Source: Acidimicrobiales bacterium MED-G01 (GTDB taxonomy: Bacteria; Actinomycetota; Acidimicrobiia; Acidimicrobiales; Poriferisodalaceae). Taken from it: a DNA stretch of 64,000 bases. Below the pieces are notes generated by a model, which saw only the letters and a list, made by a program, of their open reading frames with translations, made no database searches and was not told the origin of the DNA. This document shows positions 53,170 to 62,028 of the stretch, in pieces; position 1 is the stretch's first letter, and each line of letters opens with the position of its first letter. Both the position numbers and the translations under genes were made by a program. The stretch covers positions 1 through 64,000 of the forward strand of contig NTLA01000006.1 of NCBI GenBank assembly GCA_002457435.1. Reading direction: 5' to 3'.

Positions 53170-53916
53170 GTGACGAAGCCCTTAGCGTCATCTAATCCAG
53201 ATCGAGAATGGTTATCTTTCGAAGATCCGAGCGAACACAGGACTTGGCTCTTCGATATAACCTTCTTGGCGAGCGCTTGGACATGCATCTACGGGGCGGG
53301 CTGCCCGGGAGTTGCATCCGAACCAGCGCCAGAAGAGCAGCTTGGGTGTTGCACACACGGGGCCTATATTTCAGATGATAAGGACCTAGAACACGTTCAG
53401 GAGCAAACCAAACACCTCACTCCAGAACTCTGGCAACACCACGACACCGCAGCGAGCCTCGGTGGGTCCTTATGGCAAGACGATGAGGGTTGGTGGAGGA
53501 CCCGGGTGGTTGATGGGGCTTGCATCTTCCAAAATCGGCCCGAGCACCTCAACGGTGCCGGTTGCGCATTCCATCACCTAGCTCTCGCAACGGGAACGCA
53601 ACCGATGGAGCGCAAGCCGGAAATCTGCTGGCAGGCTCCTGTTCGCAGAGAAGACCACGAAACGGTGACCGGCCATATATACACAATGGTGCGCGAGTGG
53701 GAAAAACGTGATTGGGGTGGAGAAGAAACTGATATCTGGTGGTGGTGCACTTCTGACTCACAAGCACACGTTGGGGCAACACCGGTATATGAGCAGATGG
53801 AGGATGAACTGACGACAATTTGCGGCGCGACAGTGTATGGGTGGCTTCGAACAGAACTGGATCGCCGAAACTCAGAAGCTGTTTTTCTCCCTCACCCGAC
53901 AGTGAGACGCACCTAG
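53170..53916 (+). CDS. Uncharacterised Cys/Trp-rich protein
   Basis: 248 residues from GTG 53170, 28 bases from the divergent glcD start. Cysteines cluster in WTCIYGAGCPGV, GCCTHGAYI, DGACIFQNRP and GAGCAFHHLA, a spacing like that of YkgJ/DUF3109-type proteins thought to bind iron or zinc. Trp is unusually frequent (for example TDIWWWC). I remember similar actinobacterial proteins without known function. A metal cluster is inferred from the Cys pattern only. Confidence 0.82.
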   Translation: MTKPLASSNPDREWLSFEDPSEHRTWLFDITFLASAWTCIYGAGCPGVASEPAPEEQLGCCTHGAYISDDKDLEHVQEQTKHLTPELWQHHDTAASLGGSLWQDDEGWWRTRVVDGACIFQNRPEHLNGAGCAFHHLALATGTQPMERKPEICWQAPVRREDHETVTGHIYTMVREWEKRDWGGEETDIWWWCTSDSQAHVGATPVYEQMEDELTTICGATVYGWLRTELDRRNSEAVFLPHPTVRRT

Positions 53917-53926
53917 TCCCGAATCG

Positions 53927-54160
53927 TTAGGGCTTTTCCTCTTCGTTCTCATCCAAATCTGCGTACTTGTCTGCAAGATCAGAATAGTCGTCATCGTACT
54001 TATCGGCGAGGTCACCGTATTGATCGTCGGGCGCGTCATCTTCTTCCTTCGAGAACAAGTCAGGTTCATCGAATTCGAAATCTTCAACCGAAAATGCGGC
54101 AGCATTTTCTCTCTGGAATTTACGCGCCTCTTCGTACCGGCGATGACGACCCTTCTTCAC
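53927..54160 (-). CDS. Small bipartite basic/acidic protein with DLADKY repeats
   Basis: 77 residues. The first 18 are basic (MKKGRHRRYEEARKFQR), the rest strongly acidic. The hexamer DLADKY occurs twice (GDLADKYDDDYSDLADKY) and a third, partial unit follows. Such charge separation suggests a disordered protein contacting nucleic acid or a basic partner. No family is assigned. It lies 114 bases downstream of RNase D on the same strand and converges with the Cys-rich gene 10 bases away. Confidence 0.68.
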   Translation of the reverse strand: MKKGRHRRYEEARKFQRENAAAFSVEDFEFDEPDLFSKEEDDAPDDQYGDLADKYDDDYSDLADKYADLDENEEEKP

Positions 54161-54274
54161 GGATGGCTCCTCGTCTCCAAACCGTCTACCCGCGACTCCC
54201 TACTAGCCACAAAGTGAAACAACGCACAGGAGTCACTTCTTTTCTAGCAGATATTTTGAACAAAAATTGGGTCG

Positions 54275-55534
54275 TTACCCATCGAAATTCGCTTTATTTT
54301 CCGTGACAGAGGCCGAACGGGGTTCGAGAACCAGACCTCCGTCGCTGTCGAATGCTAAAGAGGCGCGTCCTTCCACTAAATCCGCGATCCTGCTCCCAAC
54401 AAGGTCGGACCTCCAACCAGTGCCTAGACGAGGGCTTTTAGCTCCTCGAAGCAGGTCGTTGATATCGGACCTAGTGGCTAACAACGCAGGGTCAAGAGCT
54501 TCATCCTTTGCAACTTGTGAAATCCAGGCCGACACAAGTGTCACTGCTGCCCTCATTTCGTTGCCCAGTTGAGGACCTTCATCAACATCTAAAGTCGCCA
54601 CTTCGTCGGCCGTCATTCGCATTCCCTCCGACACCAAACTTAAGATCTCTTGTCCGGCTGCCTCTTTCAAAGAACGCCCATCAAGGCCGCGAATAGCTTT
54701 GAGTTCGGTGACGGTTGTCGGAGCACGTTGCGCTATTCCAACCAGCGCTAAGTCAGACAACACGAACCGAATGGGAACATCTTTGCGCTGAGCTGTAATT
54801 TCTCTCCATTCAGCTAAGACTGATGCCACACAACGCGGCTTTCCGCGCAAATGCCGTGCCTCCTTAATCCGCGTCCATGCAAGCCCGGGGGACAGATTCG
54901 GCTTTGACTTTTGGTGCAATATTTCGCATTCAGTCAGAGCCCAGTCCAAACGTCCAGCCTCTTTGAGGTCGAAGACGAGCCGGTCATGTACCTCGAACAG
55001 ATATTTCACATCATTTGCCGCGTAATCCCGTTGGTTCCTTCGAAGTGGCCGTTCAAACCAATCAGTTAACCGATCGCCTTTGGGTAACCGCAGTCCTACG
55101 TATCTCTCTACTAGCGCCGATAGGGATGGTGTGCTCATGCCGGTGAAACCTGCTGCCACCTGCGTGTCGAATAAACGCCGCGGTCCGATGCCACATGCAC
55201 GCTCCAGCACTTCGATGTCTTGGGAGGCGGCATGCATAACGAAGACAACATCACTATCTAAGACTTCAGCTAACGGCGCCAAATCCACTGCGAGAGGGTC
55301 AACGAGAAAAGTTTCGGTATCTACCTTCACTTGGAGCAACGCCACCTTCGGCCAATAGGTTCGCTCCCGATGGAATTCAGTATCAAGAGCTACGCGGTTG
55401 ACTTCGAGCGCTTTCGTGACAACTTCAGCCAGAGCATCTTGCGTTTCCACCCAAGAGTAGGCAACGTCCTCATTTTCTCCAGCAAGACCATCGTCTGATT
55501 CGACGGTTGGCGTTAATCGGCGCGAGCGAGTCAC
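54275..55534 (-). CDS. rnd: Ribonuclease D
   Basis: 419 residues from GTG 55534, overlapping the rhodanese stop (GTGA). DEDD exonuclease motifs: LDTEFHRERTYWP, VFVMHAASQDIEVL and DYAANDVKYL with the conserved Tyr. HRDC domain follows (WREITAQRKDVPIRFVLSD, then LKAIRGLDGRSL). It trims 3' ends of structured RNA. Preceding acidic N-terminal tail of about 25 residues is an extension. Confidence 0.94.
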   Translation of the reverse strand: MTRSRRLTPTVESDDGLAGENEDVAYSWVETQDALAEVVTKALEVNRVALDTEFHRERTYWPKVALLQVKVDTETFLVDPLAVDLAPLAEVLDSDVVFVMHAASQDIEVLERACGIGPRRLFDTQVAAGFTGMSTPSLSALVERYVGLRLPKGDRLTDWFERPLRRNQRDYAANDVKYLFEVHDRLVFDLKEAGRLDWALTECEILHQKSKPNLSPGLAWTRIKEARHLRGKPRCVASVLAEWREITAQRKDVPIRFVLSDLALVGIAQRAPTTVTELKAIRGLDGRSLKEAAGQEILSLVSEGMRMTADEVATLDVDEGPQLGNEMRAAVTLVSAWISQVAKDEALDPALLATRSDINDLLRGAKSPRLGTGWRSDLVGSRIADLVEGRASLAFDSDGGLVLEPRSASVTENKANFDG

Positions 55535-55848
55535 CTAGCTCCAGACTCAACGGTGCGTTCCGAATCAAGCCAAGCAAGGACGCCCCCAGTGACGTTGAAC
55601 GCATCGATGCCCTGAGTACGCAGGTACCCACATGCTTCGGCACTTCTAACTCCACTTCGGCAAATAACGTAAACGGGCCCGTCGGTTGGAATTTCATCTA
55701 GGCGAGCAACGACCTCACCCAGGGGCATGAGTCGACTGCCTACAACACGACCCTCATCCCATTCGGCCTGTTCTCGAACGTCTATGACCACAGCGCTGTT
55801 GGCAATCTGGCCTTCCAACTCGTCAACTGAAATTTCGGGAACGTTCAT
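55531..55848 (-). CDS. Rhodanese-like sulfurtransferase domain protein
   Basis: 105 residues from ATG 55848 with GGAGGT six bases upstream, so the ATG at 55863 is not the start. VVIDVREQAEWDEG and the active loop VICRSGVRSAEA (Cys of CRSGVR) are intact, followed by GGVLAW. It likely carries persulfide sulfur. Overlaps rnd and lies 28 bases after mobA; a link to molybdenum cofactor sulfur transfer is conceivable but not shown. Confidence 0.92.
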   Translation of the reverse strand: MNVPEISVDELEGQIANSAVVIDVREQAEWDEGRVVGSRLMPLGEVVARLDEIPTDGPVYVICRSGVRSAEACGYLRTQGIDAFNVTGGVLAWLDSERTVESGAR

Positions 55849-55876
55849 ATATCGACCTCCCATTCAGAGGATACAT

Positions 55877-56443
55877 CTAGCTTCCGCGATTCTTGATCGT
55901 TAAGTCGTCAACTAAGGCTTCGAATTGTGTTGGGGTGTTTATATTCTGCGTCTCTTCTGCGGAGGCGTCGACCACCTCAACATCGGCATCCTTCAGCACA
56001 AGCTTGGGCCCACGCTGTCCGGCTTCATAACCGGCCTTAAGTAGACCAATTGATGACTCTTTATAAAGGCCGATCAGTGGTTGCAATCGGACGCATTTAG
56101 CTAAGACAACTGGTTTGTCGGTCCTCACCCCAGCGCTCACTATTGTTCGGAATAGTTTTGCAGATACAAGAGGCACGTCACATGGGCAAACCAAGATGTC
56201 ACCTAACCGTTCTATCGCGCTGATTAGAACATGCAGAGGACCTTGGCCACCGATCACGTCAGGTAAAATCGGCAGCTTCACTCCGTCCTGGCCTCCAAGC
56301 GCAAGCACCGGCTCCACTCCAGCCTGGCCCATGGCGTCGGCAACCCATTCGGCCATCGGACGGCCAGCTAGCACCAAAGATGCTTTGTCCTGGTGCATGC
56401 GCGTCGATGCGCCGCCGCAAAGTACAGCGCCAGTAATTTTCAT
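55877..56443 (-). CDS. mobA: Molybdenum cofactor guanylyltransferase
   Basis: 188 residues from ATG 56443, overlapping the DUF3151 stop (ATGA); a longer frame to 56494 lies inside that gene. The GTP-binding start is LCGGASTRMHQDKASLVLAG; CPCDVPLVSAKLF gives the metal-binding Asp. LIGLYKES is the molybdopterin-side motif. It attaches GMP to molybdopterin. Molybdoenzymes are not in this window. Confidence 0.88.
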   Translation of the reverse strand: MKITGAVLCGGASTRMHQDKASLVLAGRPMAEWVADAMGQAGVEPVLALGGQDGVKLPILPDVIGGQGPLHVLISAIERLGDILVCPCDVPLVSAKLFRTIVSAGVRTDKPVVLAKCVRLQPLIGLYKESSIGLLKAGYEAGQRGPKLVLKDADVEVVDASAEETQNINTPTQFEALVDDLTIKNRGS

Positions 56444-56880
56444 TCCGAGTCTGGCACTCCGGACGGATCCAGCTGCATTAGGAACTGAGCACACCTCTCG
56501 GCCTCATCAAGTTCATTGATCGCCACCGCACATCGATGTAAGCCGAGCAATGCTCTCAAGAAACCGTTATTGGTGTGTTCGCTCCACCTCACGTAACCGC
56601 TCCCTCGCCAACCCGATGCACGCAGCGTGTCTAGCCCTCGGTGATAGCCGACTCTGAAGTAGGCGTAAGCCTCGGTGGGATCTTCACTCAGATTACCCAG
56701 AGCAACCCAGGCGTCCAGATAACGCGGCCATCGGCCAGCGACGGCGGCAGCCATCTTCTTCTTGTCCGAATCTGAGGCCCTGAGCGCCTCTTCCAAAGCG
56801 GACACAGCCTCCGCTTCGTATTGAGGGATGACTGTTTCTGGCAGGCCACCTGTCGTCAGGTGAATTGGCTGTTCCGGCAT
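56440..56880 (-). CDS. DUF3151 family protein
   Basis: 146 residues. AYFRVGYHRGLDTLRASGWRG and NNGFLRALLGLHRCAVAINE, plus ERCAQFLMQLDPSG, are the DUF3151 signatures. It is a helical, TPR-like family found only, as far as I know, in actinobacteria, function unknown. It overlaps mobA by four bases and is 23 bases downstream of the hydrolase gene. Confidence 0.92.
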   Translation of the reverse strand: MPEQPIHLTTGGLPETVIPQYEAEAVSALEEALRASDSDKKKMAAAVAGRWPRYLDAWVALGNLSEDPTEAYAYFRVGYHRGLDTLRASGWRGSGYVRWSEHTNNGFLRALLGLHRCAVAINELDEAERCAQFLMQLDPSGVPDSE

Positions 56881-56903
56881 GTGCTGACTTTACCTCCGTT
56901 GCC

Positions 56904-57662
56904 TTAATTTGGCTTGGACGCCAATTCAAGGACGTCCGCTACGAGTTTCGCAACCTCTCGAGAATGCGACATTGGGGCGTCATGTTTGGCCCCCGGAATT
57001 TGCACCACGCTGGCTCGTGGCCCTTCATCGGCGAAGACTGTGGCTGCTCTTTGCGCGTGCGCACCAGATAATTCGCCCACCGCAAGAATTAGCGGGACCT
57101 GGACGTCCGCTATTCGATACTGCTGACTTATTTGGGTGTTCAGCTCGTGAACCATTAACGTTCCGAGGTTTCGCAGTTTCAAGTGGGTGTTTGCCGGCAA
57201 GTCTCGCCAGCGACCCTCTCCAATCATCCGTTTGACGAAGTGTTCGGCTGCATCGCCCGGATCAATCTCAGCTCCGGGCGGCGAAGGCCACCACGATTCC
57301 CAACCACGGGGAGCTTCATAAGAAATTGCTGCGCGTATCGCGGGATTGGATCGACTCGCGGCAGCAAGGGCGACACTTCCTCCGTAGCTGTGACCGAAGA
57401 GCACTGTGGGTCTGTCTCCGACTACGACCTCGAGATCGTCGACGTGTTGATCGAAGGTGCAGGGAATCCCCGAAAGTTCTGAGCGTCCATATCCTCGCCG
57501 GTCATATCGGACCACATCGCACTCTCTAATTTTTCTGGCGACCCGAATCATTCCAGCTGCTCGGTCGACCGCTCCGTGGATCATCACGACCTGCAGCGGC
57601 GTGTTGATAGAAGGGCCGCGATAAATAGCTAATCCATTCTTATTTTCCTGAAATCCTGTCAC
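56904..57662 (-). CDS. Alpha/beta hydrolase
   Basis: 252 residues. The oxyanion HGAVDRAAGM segment, RYDRRGYGRS, nucleophile elbow GHSYGGSVAL (Ser), and C-terminal IPGAKHDAPMSHS supply a plausible Ser-Asp-His triad with the His in KHDAP. Members include esterases and haloperoxidase-like enzymes; the substrate is unknown. It starts three bases after the pyruvate kinase stop, so the two are probably co-transcribed. Confidence 0.9.
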   Translation of the reverse strand: MTGFQENKNGLAIYRGPSINTPLQVVMIHGAVDRAAGMIRVARKIRECDVVRYDRRGYGRSELSGIPCTFDQHVDDLEVVVGDRPTVLFGHSYGGSVALAAASRSNPAIRAAISYEAPRGWESWWPSPPGAEIDPGDAAEHFVKRMIGEGRWRDLPANTHLKLRNLGTLMVHELNTQISQQYRIADVQVPLILAVGELSGAHAQRAATVFADEGPRASVVQIPGAKHDAPMSHSREVAKLVADVLELASKPN

Positions 57663-57665
57663 TGA

Positions 57666-59099
57666 TCAGGGAACTCGCAGCACCCTGAGGGTGTCAGTCG
57701 CGTGGGTTGCGGCACTTGAGCCGGACACGACGACCACCGTGTCCCCACTACGAACCACTCCCACTCGAGCCGCTGTGGCCACCGCCTCTTCAGCAGTTGC
57801 CGCTGGCGTTGCCTGTTCGTTGAAAATCAATGGTCGTGTCCCCCATGACAGTGAAAGCTGGTTAGCAGTGCGGTCATCGAAAGTCATTCCGAAGAGTGGG
57901 ACTGTCGGCCTGAATCGGGCGACACTTCGAACAGTGAAACCTGAACGACTCAAACAAATGATCGCCTCCGCATCAGTGTCAGTGGCTGTGCGCGCTGCAG
58001 CCATGGTGAGAGCATCAGTCACGCGTAAATAGGCAGCGTCAGATTTCGATTCCCTACGGATCGCCTGAATGTGTTCAGACCAACTCTCATAACTAAATTT
58101 CTCATCAGCCCGGGCAGTTATTCTGGCCATGGTTCGAACGGCATTGATAGGGTCCCGCCCGATCGCCGTCTCTCCACTCAGCATGACAGCAGATGTCCCG
58201 TCGAACACTGCGTTTGCTATATCTGAAGCTTCAGCACGAGTTGGAGTAGGCGCCGAGACCATCGACTCAAGCATTTGAGTCGCGGTGATTGCTGGTCGTC
58301 CAAGAGCAATACATTCTTGGATGATGTGTTTTTGGAGGTGCGGCAATTCTTCTATATCTTCCTCGGTCCCCAAATCTCCTCTTGCCACCATCACTGCCCC
58401 TGATGCCTCAATGATGCCCTCCAGGTTCGACACCGCGGCTTTTGTTTCGATCTTTGCGATAATCATTGGCCCACGCGGGGCTGGTTCCACACCTAACCGC
58501 CTGATGTCGTGGGCTGAACGCACAAAGGATAGAGCCACCATGTCCGTACCCAGCTCAACAAAGGTGTCCAGGAGGGTTAAATCATGATCAGTTGGGGAAC
58601 TGAGCCGGAGGCGGTCCGACGGAATATGAATACCAGGACGCCCCTCGAGTCGTCCTCCATGAACCACGCGAGCCTTTAGGCGATCACCTTCACTTTCTTC
58701 TACTTTGACTACGACTTGGCCATCACCGAATGACAGGCTGTCGCCGAGTTGGACATCTTGCAGCAAGTTCGGATAGTCGACGTTTATAAAATCACTCGAA
58801 CTGTCTGAGCCCTCGACGCCGAGAGATACCTGAGTGTCCTCGATAAGTTCGACACCCCCCTCGTTGAAAGGCGCGCAACGAATTTTCGGCCCAGGTAAAT
58901 CCACCACAATCCCAACGTGTTTCCCCAGATTCGATGCCACCTTCCGAACCATGTGGAATTTTTCCACCTGCTCGTCGAGAGTGCCGTGGGCCAAACCAAT
59001 ACGAGCGACATCCATCCCGGCTTCGATCATCCCCCGAAGAGTTGACTCATCCTCAGAGGCTGGGCCAATAGTCGCGATGATTTTAGTTCGTCGTGCCAT
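57666..59099 (-). CDS. pyk: Pyruvate kinase, probably K+-independent
   Basis: 477 residues from ATG 59099. Catalytic KIIATIGPAS, AKIETKAAV (Lys), MVARGDLGTE and ATQMLESM are normal. The nucleotide/K+ region, usually ARLNFSHG, reads ARIGLAHG, so the Asn and Ser K+ ligands are Gly and Ala; the next site is DLPGPKIR, where the Thr ligand is Leu and Glu117 (muscle numbering) is Lys. Lys at position 117 is known to mark K+-independent pyruvate kinases. The GGAGG site lies only three bases from the ATG. It converts PEP to pyruvate. Confidence 0.93.
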   Translation of the reverse strand: MARRTKIIATIGPASEDESTLRGMIEAGMDVARIGLAHGTLDEQVEKFHMVRKVASNLGKHVGIVVDLPGPKIRCAPFNEGGVELIEDTQVSLGVEGSDSSSDFINVDYPNLLQDVQLGDSLSFGDGQVVVKVEESEGDRLKARVVHGGRLEGRPGIHIPSDRLRLSSPTDHDLTLLDTFVELGTDMVALSFVRSAHDIRRLGVEPAPRGPMIIAKIETKAAVSNLEGIIEASGAVMVARGDLGTEEDIEELPHLQKHIIQECIALGRPAITATQMLESMVSAPTPTRAEASDIANAVFDGTSAVMLSGETAIGRDPINAVRTMARITARADEKFSYESWSEHIQAIRRESKSDAAYLRVTDALTMAAARTATDTDAEAIICLSRSGFTVRSVARFRPTVPLFGMTFDDRTANQLSLSWGTRPLIFNEQATPAATAEEAVATAARVGVVRSGDTVVVVSGSSAATHATDTLRVLRVP

Positions 59100-59215
59100 T
59101 ACCTCCACGGTACCGAGACATCACGAAAAGGCCAGAAAGAATTTGTACTGTTCATCGGATCGTCAATAAGCCCGAAATGGCGACCGGGTCCTCTGAAGCC
59201 CTATGGTCAACCCCG

Positions 59216-59833
59216 ATGGAATTGATCTTCGTTCGTCACGGCAGACCACAGCAGATTCAAAATTCGGATGGCACTCCAGCCGATCCTCCACTTGCAAAAA
59301 TCGGGCGAGAGCAAGCTTTGGCTGTTGCTTCTTGGTTGAGCGAAGAGTCCATCGACCACATCTACACGAGCCCCATGCGCCGCGCTCGTGAGACCTGTCA
59401 ACCGATTGAGGAGGCCTTGGGCCTCACGGCCACCGTCCACGACGACATCAGCGAGTTTGATAGAGACTCCAGTTCTTACGTTCCTATGGAAGTCCTAAAA
59501 GAGACGAACCGTAAAGCATGGGAGCGCATGGCATCTGGTGCGATGAGTAGTTCCCCAGAAACGCTTTCAAGTTGGTACACCGCCACAGTGACCCAAGTTG
59601 AAGCAATCGTCCGGGGCCACAGCGGTCAGCGTGTCGCTGTTGTGTGCCATGGGGGTGTGATCAACGCCTACCTAGCACGGTGCCTTGAGTTTGATATTCA
59701 GGGTTTTATGAAATTCGATGTTGATTACACGTCAGTGACTCGAGTCTTGGCTTCAGAAGCCGGGCACAGGAGCGTGAAATCGGTTAACGAGACAGCACAC
59801 TTTCGCAATCAACCGCATTTAATGGTGCGCTGA
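59216..59833 (+). CDS. Histidine phosphatase family protein
   Basis: 205 residues from ATG 59216, where the family start MELIFVRHGRPQ lies; the ORF opens earlier at 59093 inside the pyk 5' region. The phosphohistidine RHG, the TSPMRRARETCQP Arg pair and the VVCHGGVIN second His are intact. It is a phosphoglycerate-mutase-like phosphatase of unknown substrate. Divergent from pyk, with about 117 bases between. Confidence 0.92.
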   Translation: MELIFVRHGRPQQIQNSDGTPADPPLAKIGREQALAVASWLSEESIDHIYTSPMRRARETCQPIEEALGLTATVHDDISEFDRDSSSYVPMEVLKETNRKAWERMASGAMSSSPETLSSWYTATVTQVEAIVRGHSGQRVAVVCHGGVINAYLARCLEFDIQGFMKFDVDYTSVTRVLASEAGHRSVKSVNETAHFRNQPHLMVR

Positions 59834-59847
59834 CAAAGCTTTCGAAA

Positions 59848-61035
59848 TTAGTTGTTTGGAACTTCCGAAAATGGCAACTCTTTGTCAGTTCTTACGTCGC
59901 CAGGGAGACCCAATACTCGCTCGCCTAAAATATTTCGCATTACTTCGGACGTTCCGCCCTCAATCGAGTTAGCCCTTGAACGCAAGAATTGCTGTTGGGT
60001 GCTGGCAAGGCCCATGGCGGTTCCTGAACGTTCAATCGAGTAAGAGTCGTACAACATTCCTTGAGAGCCCAGGAGCTCGACATTGAACTCATGAATGTCC
60101 TGGTTATTTTCAGCAAAAGCGAGCTTTCCTGTCGAGCCTTCGGGGCCCGGGACTCCCTTTGCTCTATTTTGACTCGCTCTGATGTTTGTCAGGCGAGCTA
60201 CCTCGGACTTGGCCCAAAGCGCCATAAGGCGGTCTCTCAAGGCTGAAGTCTTCCTGGCTTCTTCCATTTCTGCCCAGAGGCGAACTGAATCACTTATTGG
60301 CCCTGATCCACGAGGAGCCTGTCCGCCTCCTATGGCGACTCGTTCGTTCATCAAAGTCGTCAACGCGACCCGCCATCCATCTCCCGGTTCTCCCAATCTT
60401 TCGGAATCAGGTATCCGTGCGTCTGTGAAATAGACTTCGTTAAATTCAGCGTCTCCAGTCATCTGACGCAGAGGGCGAACTTCTACTCCGGGTTGGTCCA
60501 TATCGACGACGAAGTAGGACAAACCTTTGTGTTTCGGGGCTTCTGGGTCGGTCCGCGTAACCAGACAACCCCAACGGGATACGTGAGCAAGGGTGGTCCA
60601 AACTTTCTGTCCATTAACAATCCACTCCTCTCCATCTTTAACGGCGTGACTTGTTAAACCGGCGACGTCGCTTCCAGCTGATGGTTCGGAGAAAAGCTGG
60701 CACCAAATCTCTTCGGTGCTAAATAGCGGCCGTAAATACCGTTGCTTCTGGTTTTCGCTTCCATGGGTATACACGGTCGGTCCACACATGCCGTATCCGA
60801 TGGGGTTCCGTGGCCAGCACATAGGGGCACCCGCTTCAACGAGCTGAGCATTTACATGCCCTTGAAGCTTCGGTGCCATACCTAAACCTCCGAATTCTTC
60901 GTCGAAATGAATCCAAGCGAGGCCAAGATCGTACTGCGCTCCCAAAAAATCAACCCTTGATCCAGCGGGATCGTGTTCCCGAAGTAGCTGTTGCACTAAC
61001 GAGTCGAGGTGTTTTTCTTCCTTATCAGAGTCCAC
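59848..61035 (-). CDS. Acyl-CoA dehydrogenase
   Basis: 395 residues from GTG 61035, which has GGAGGAAAT upstream; the frame extends 14 more codons without family likeness. FAD motifs QLFSEPSAGSDVAGL and KVWTTLAHV, then RVALTTLMNERVAI and the C-terminal IEGGTSEVMRNILGERVLGL with the likely catalytic Glu, are present. It oxidises an acyl-CoA, probably of a FadE-like branched or steroid-derived class judging by this C-terminus, but the substrate is not fixed. Confidence 0.93.
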   Translation of the reverse strand: MDSDKEEKHLDSLVQQLLREHDPAGSRVDFLGAQYDLGLAWIHFDEEFGGLGMAPKLQGHVNAQLVEAGAPMCWPRNPIGYGMCGPTVYTHGSENQKQRYLRPLFSTEEIWCQLFSEPSAGSDVAGLTSHAVKDGEEWIVNGQKVWTTLAHVSRWGCLVTRTDPEAPKHKGLSYFVVDMDQPGVEVRPLRQMTGDAEFNEVYFTDARIPDSERLGEPGDGWRVALTTLMNERVAIGGGQAPRGSGPISDSVRLWAEMEEARKTSALRDRLMALWAKSEVARLTNIRASQNRAKGVPGPEGSTGKLAFAENNQDIHEFNVELLGSQGMLYDSYSIERSGTAMGLASTQQQFLRSRANSIEGGTSEVMRNILGERVLGLPGDVRTDKELPFSEVPNN

Positions 61036-61178
61036 ATTTCCTCCAGGGGTTCTCGCGATCAGGCCTACAGTTTGCATCGTCGTGCTGGATAATGCGAAAT
61101 TGCTCTGAAGAGAGGCGGACCGTCCACTCGACCGCTCTTACGGCAGGCTTTGTGATGACTGCCGGCAACACAATGCAC

Positions 61179-61970
61179 TCAGTTAAGGCGACTCCACAAC
61201 CGTGTTGCTAACGCTCTTATTTCGTCTGCTCCACGTTGGTTGCTTCTCGCAGCTAGTTCGTCCATTTGGCGAGCCGCTTCATCAGTTCTACCGACAGCCT
61301 CTAGAGCTGAAGCTAACTGTCGGGCTTCAGCTATGGAAGGATTCTCGAAACACAGAGCTAATTCAAGGGTGGGAATCAGATCTTTTGTCGATCTGCTTTT
61401 GAGATGAATCATCCTCAAGTTATTCAACATTCGGGACAAAATTGACTGATTGGGGACCTGATCTAAATAGTCTTCCTTGAATTCTGCCGATGGGTGAAGC
61501 CGAACGAATAGCTCTTGGGCCTCGTATCGGCTGATCATTTTTCCTTCGAACGGGTTTACGAAGTTGTTGGGGTCCTCGTATTCCCGAAGGAGGAAGTGAC
61601 CGGGCATACCAACACCAAGCACTTGGATCGAGCACCGACGAGCAATCTCTATGACTAAGACTCCGAGTGATATCGGAATTCCACGTTTGTATTCGATGAC
61701 CTGATCGATATAGCTATTCCTAGGCGCAAAGTAGTCCAACTCGTCTCCCGCAAAGCCGAGCTCACCGAATAGGCACTCGACAACTCCCTCCAAGGTTCTT
61801 GTCGACACTTGCTCAGCTAAATCGTCCAGTTTGGTTAACTCCTCATCGAAATTGAAGGTCCGATCCTGGCAATGGCTACTGAGCGTCAACGCCCCTAGGT
61901 CTAGAGGTACGTGAGGTCTTGATAGAAGCTCTCTAAAACGGCCCAAATCGGAGTACTGCGAGGAAGTCAC
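61179..61970 (-). CDS. SirB1/transglutaminase-like family protein
   Basis: 263 residues. NSYIDQVIEYKRGIPISLGV is the SirB1 N-terminal transglutaminase-like core; the His of GVGMPGHFLLR is retained, but no catalytic Cys is apparent in the usual spot (ISLGVL). TPR-like helices follow (LELALCFENPSIAEARQLAS). Function is unknown, probably not a protease or cross-linker. It lies alone with a divergent GDPD gene 58 bases away. Confidence 0.85.
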   Translation of the reverse strand: MTSSQYSDLGRFRELLSRPHVPLDLGALTLSSHCQDRTFNFDEELTKLDDLAEQVSTRTLEGVVECLFGELGFAGDELDYFAPRNSYIDQVIEYKRGIPISLGVLVIEIARRCSIQVLGVGMPGHFLLREYEDPNNFVNPFEGKMISRYEAQELFVRLHPSAEFKEDYLDQVPNQSILSRMLNNLRMIHLKSRSTKDLIPTLELALCFENPSIAEARQLASALEAVGRTDEAARQMDELAARSNQRGADEIRALATRLWSRLN

Positions 61971-62028
61971 TAGGTCCGGAGAGTAGCTTGGCGAACAACG
62001 TTGACGGTGAACCGAGAGACCACAAACG

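Noticed and set aside
53142-53288. N-terminal extension of glcD
   Set aside because: It overlaps the divergent gene at 53170 and has no likeness to GlcD; GTG 53141 gives the expected start.
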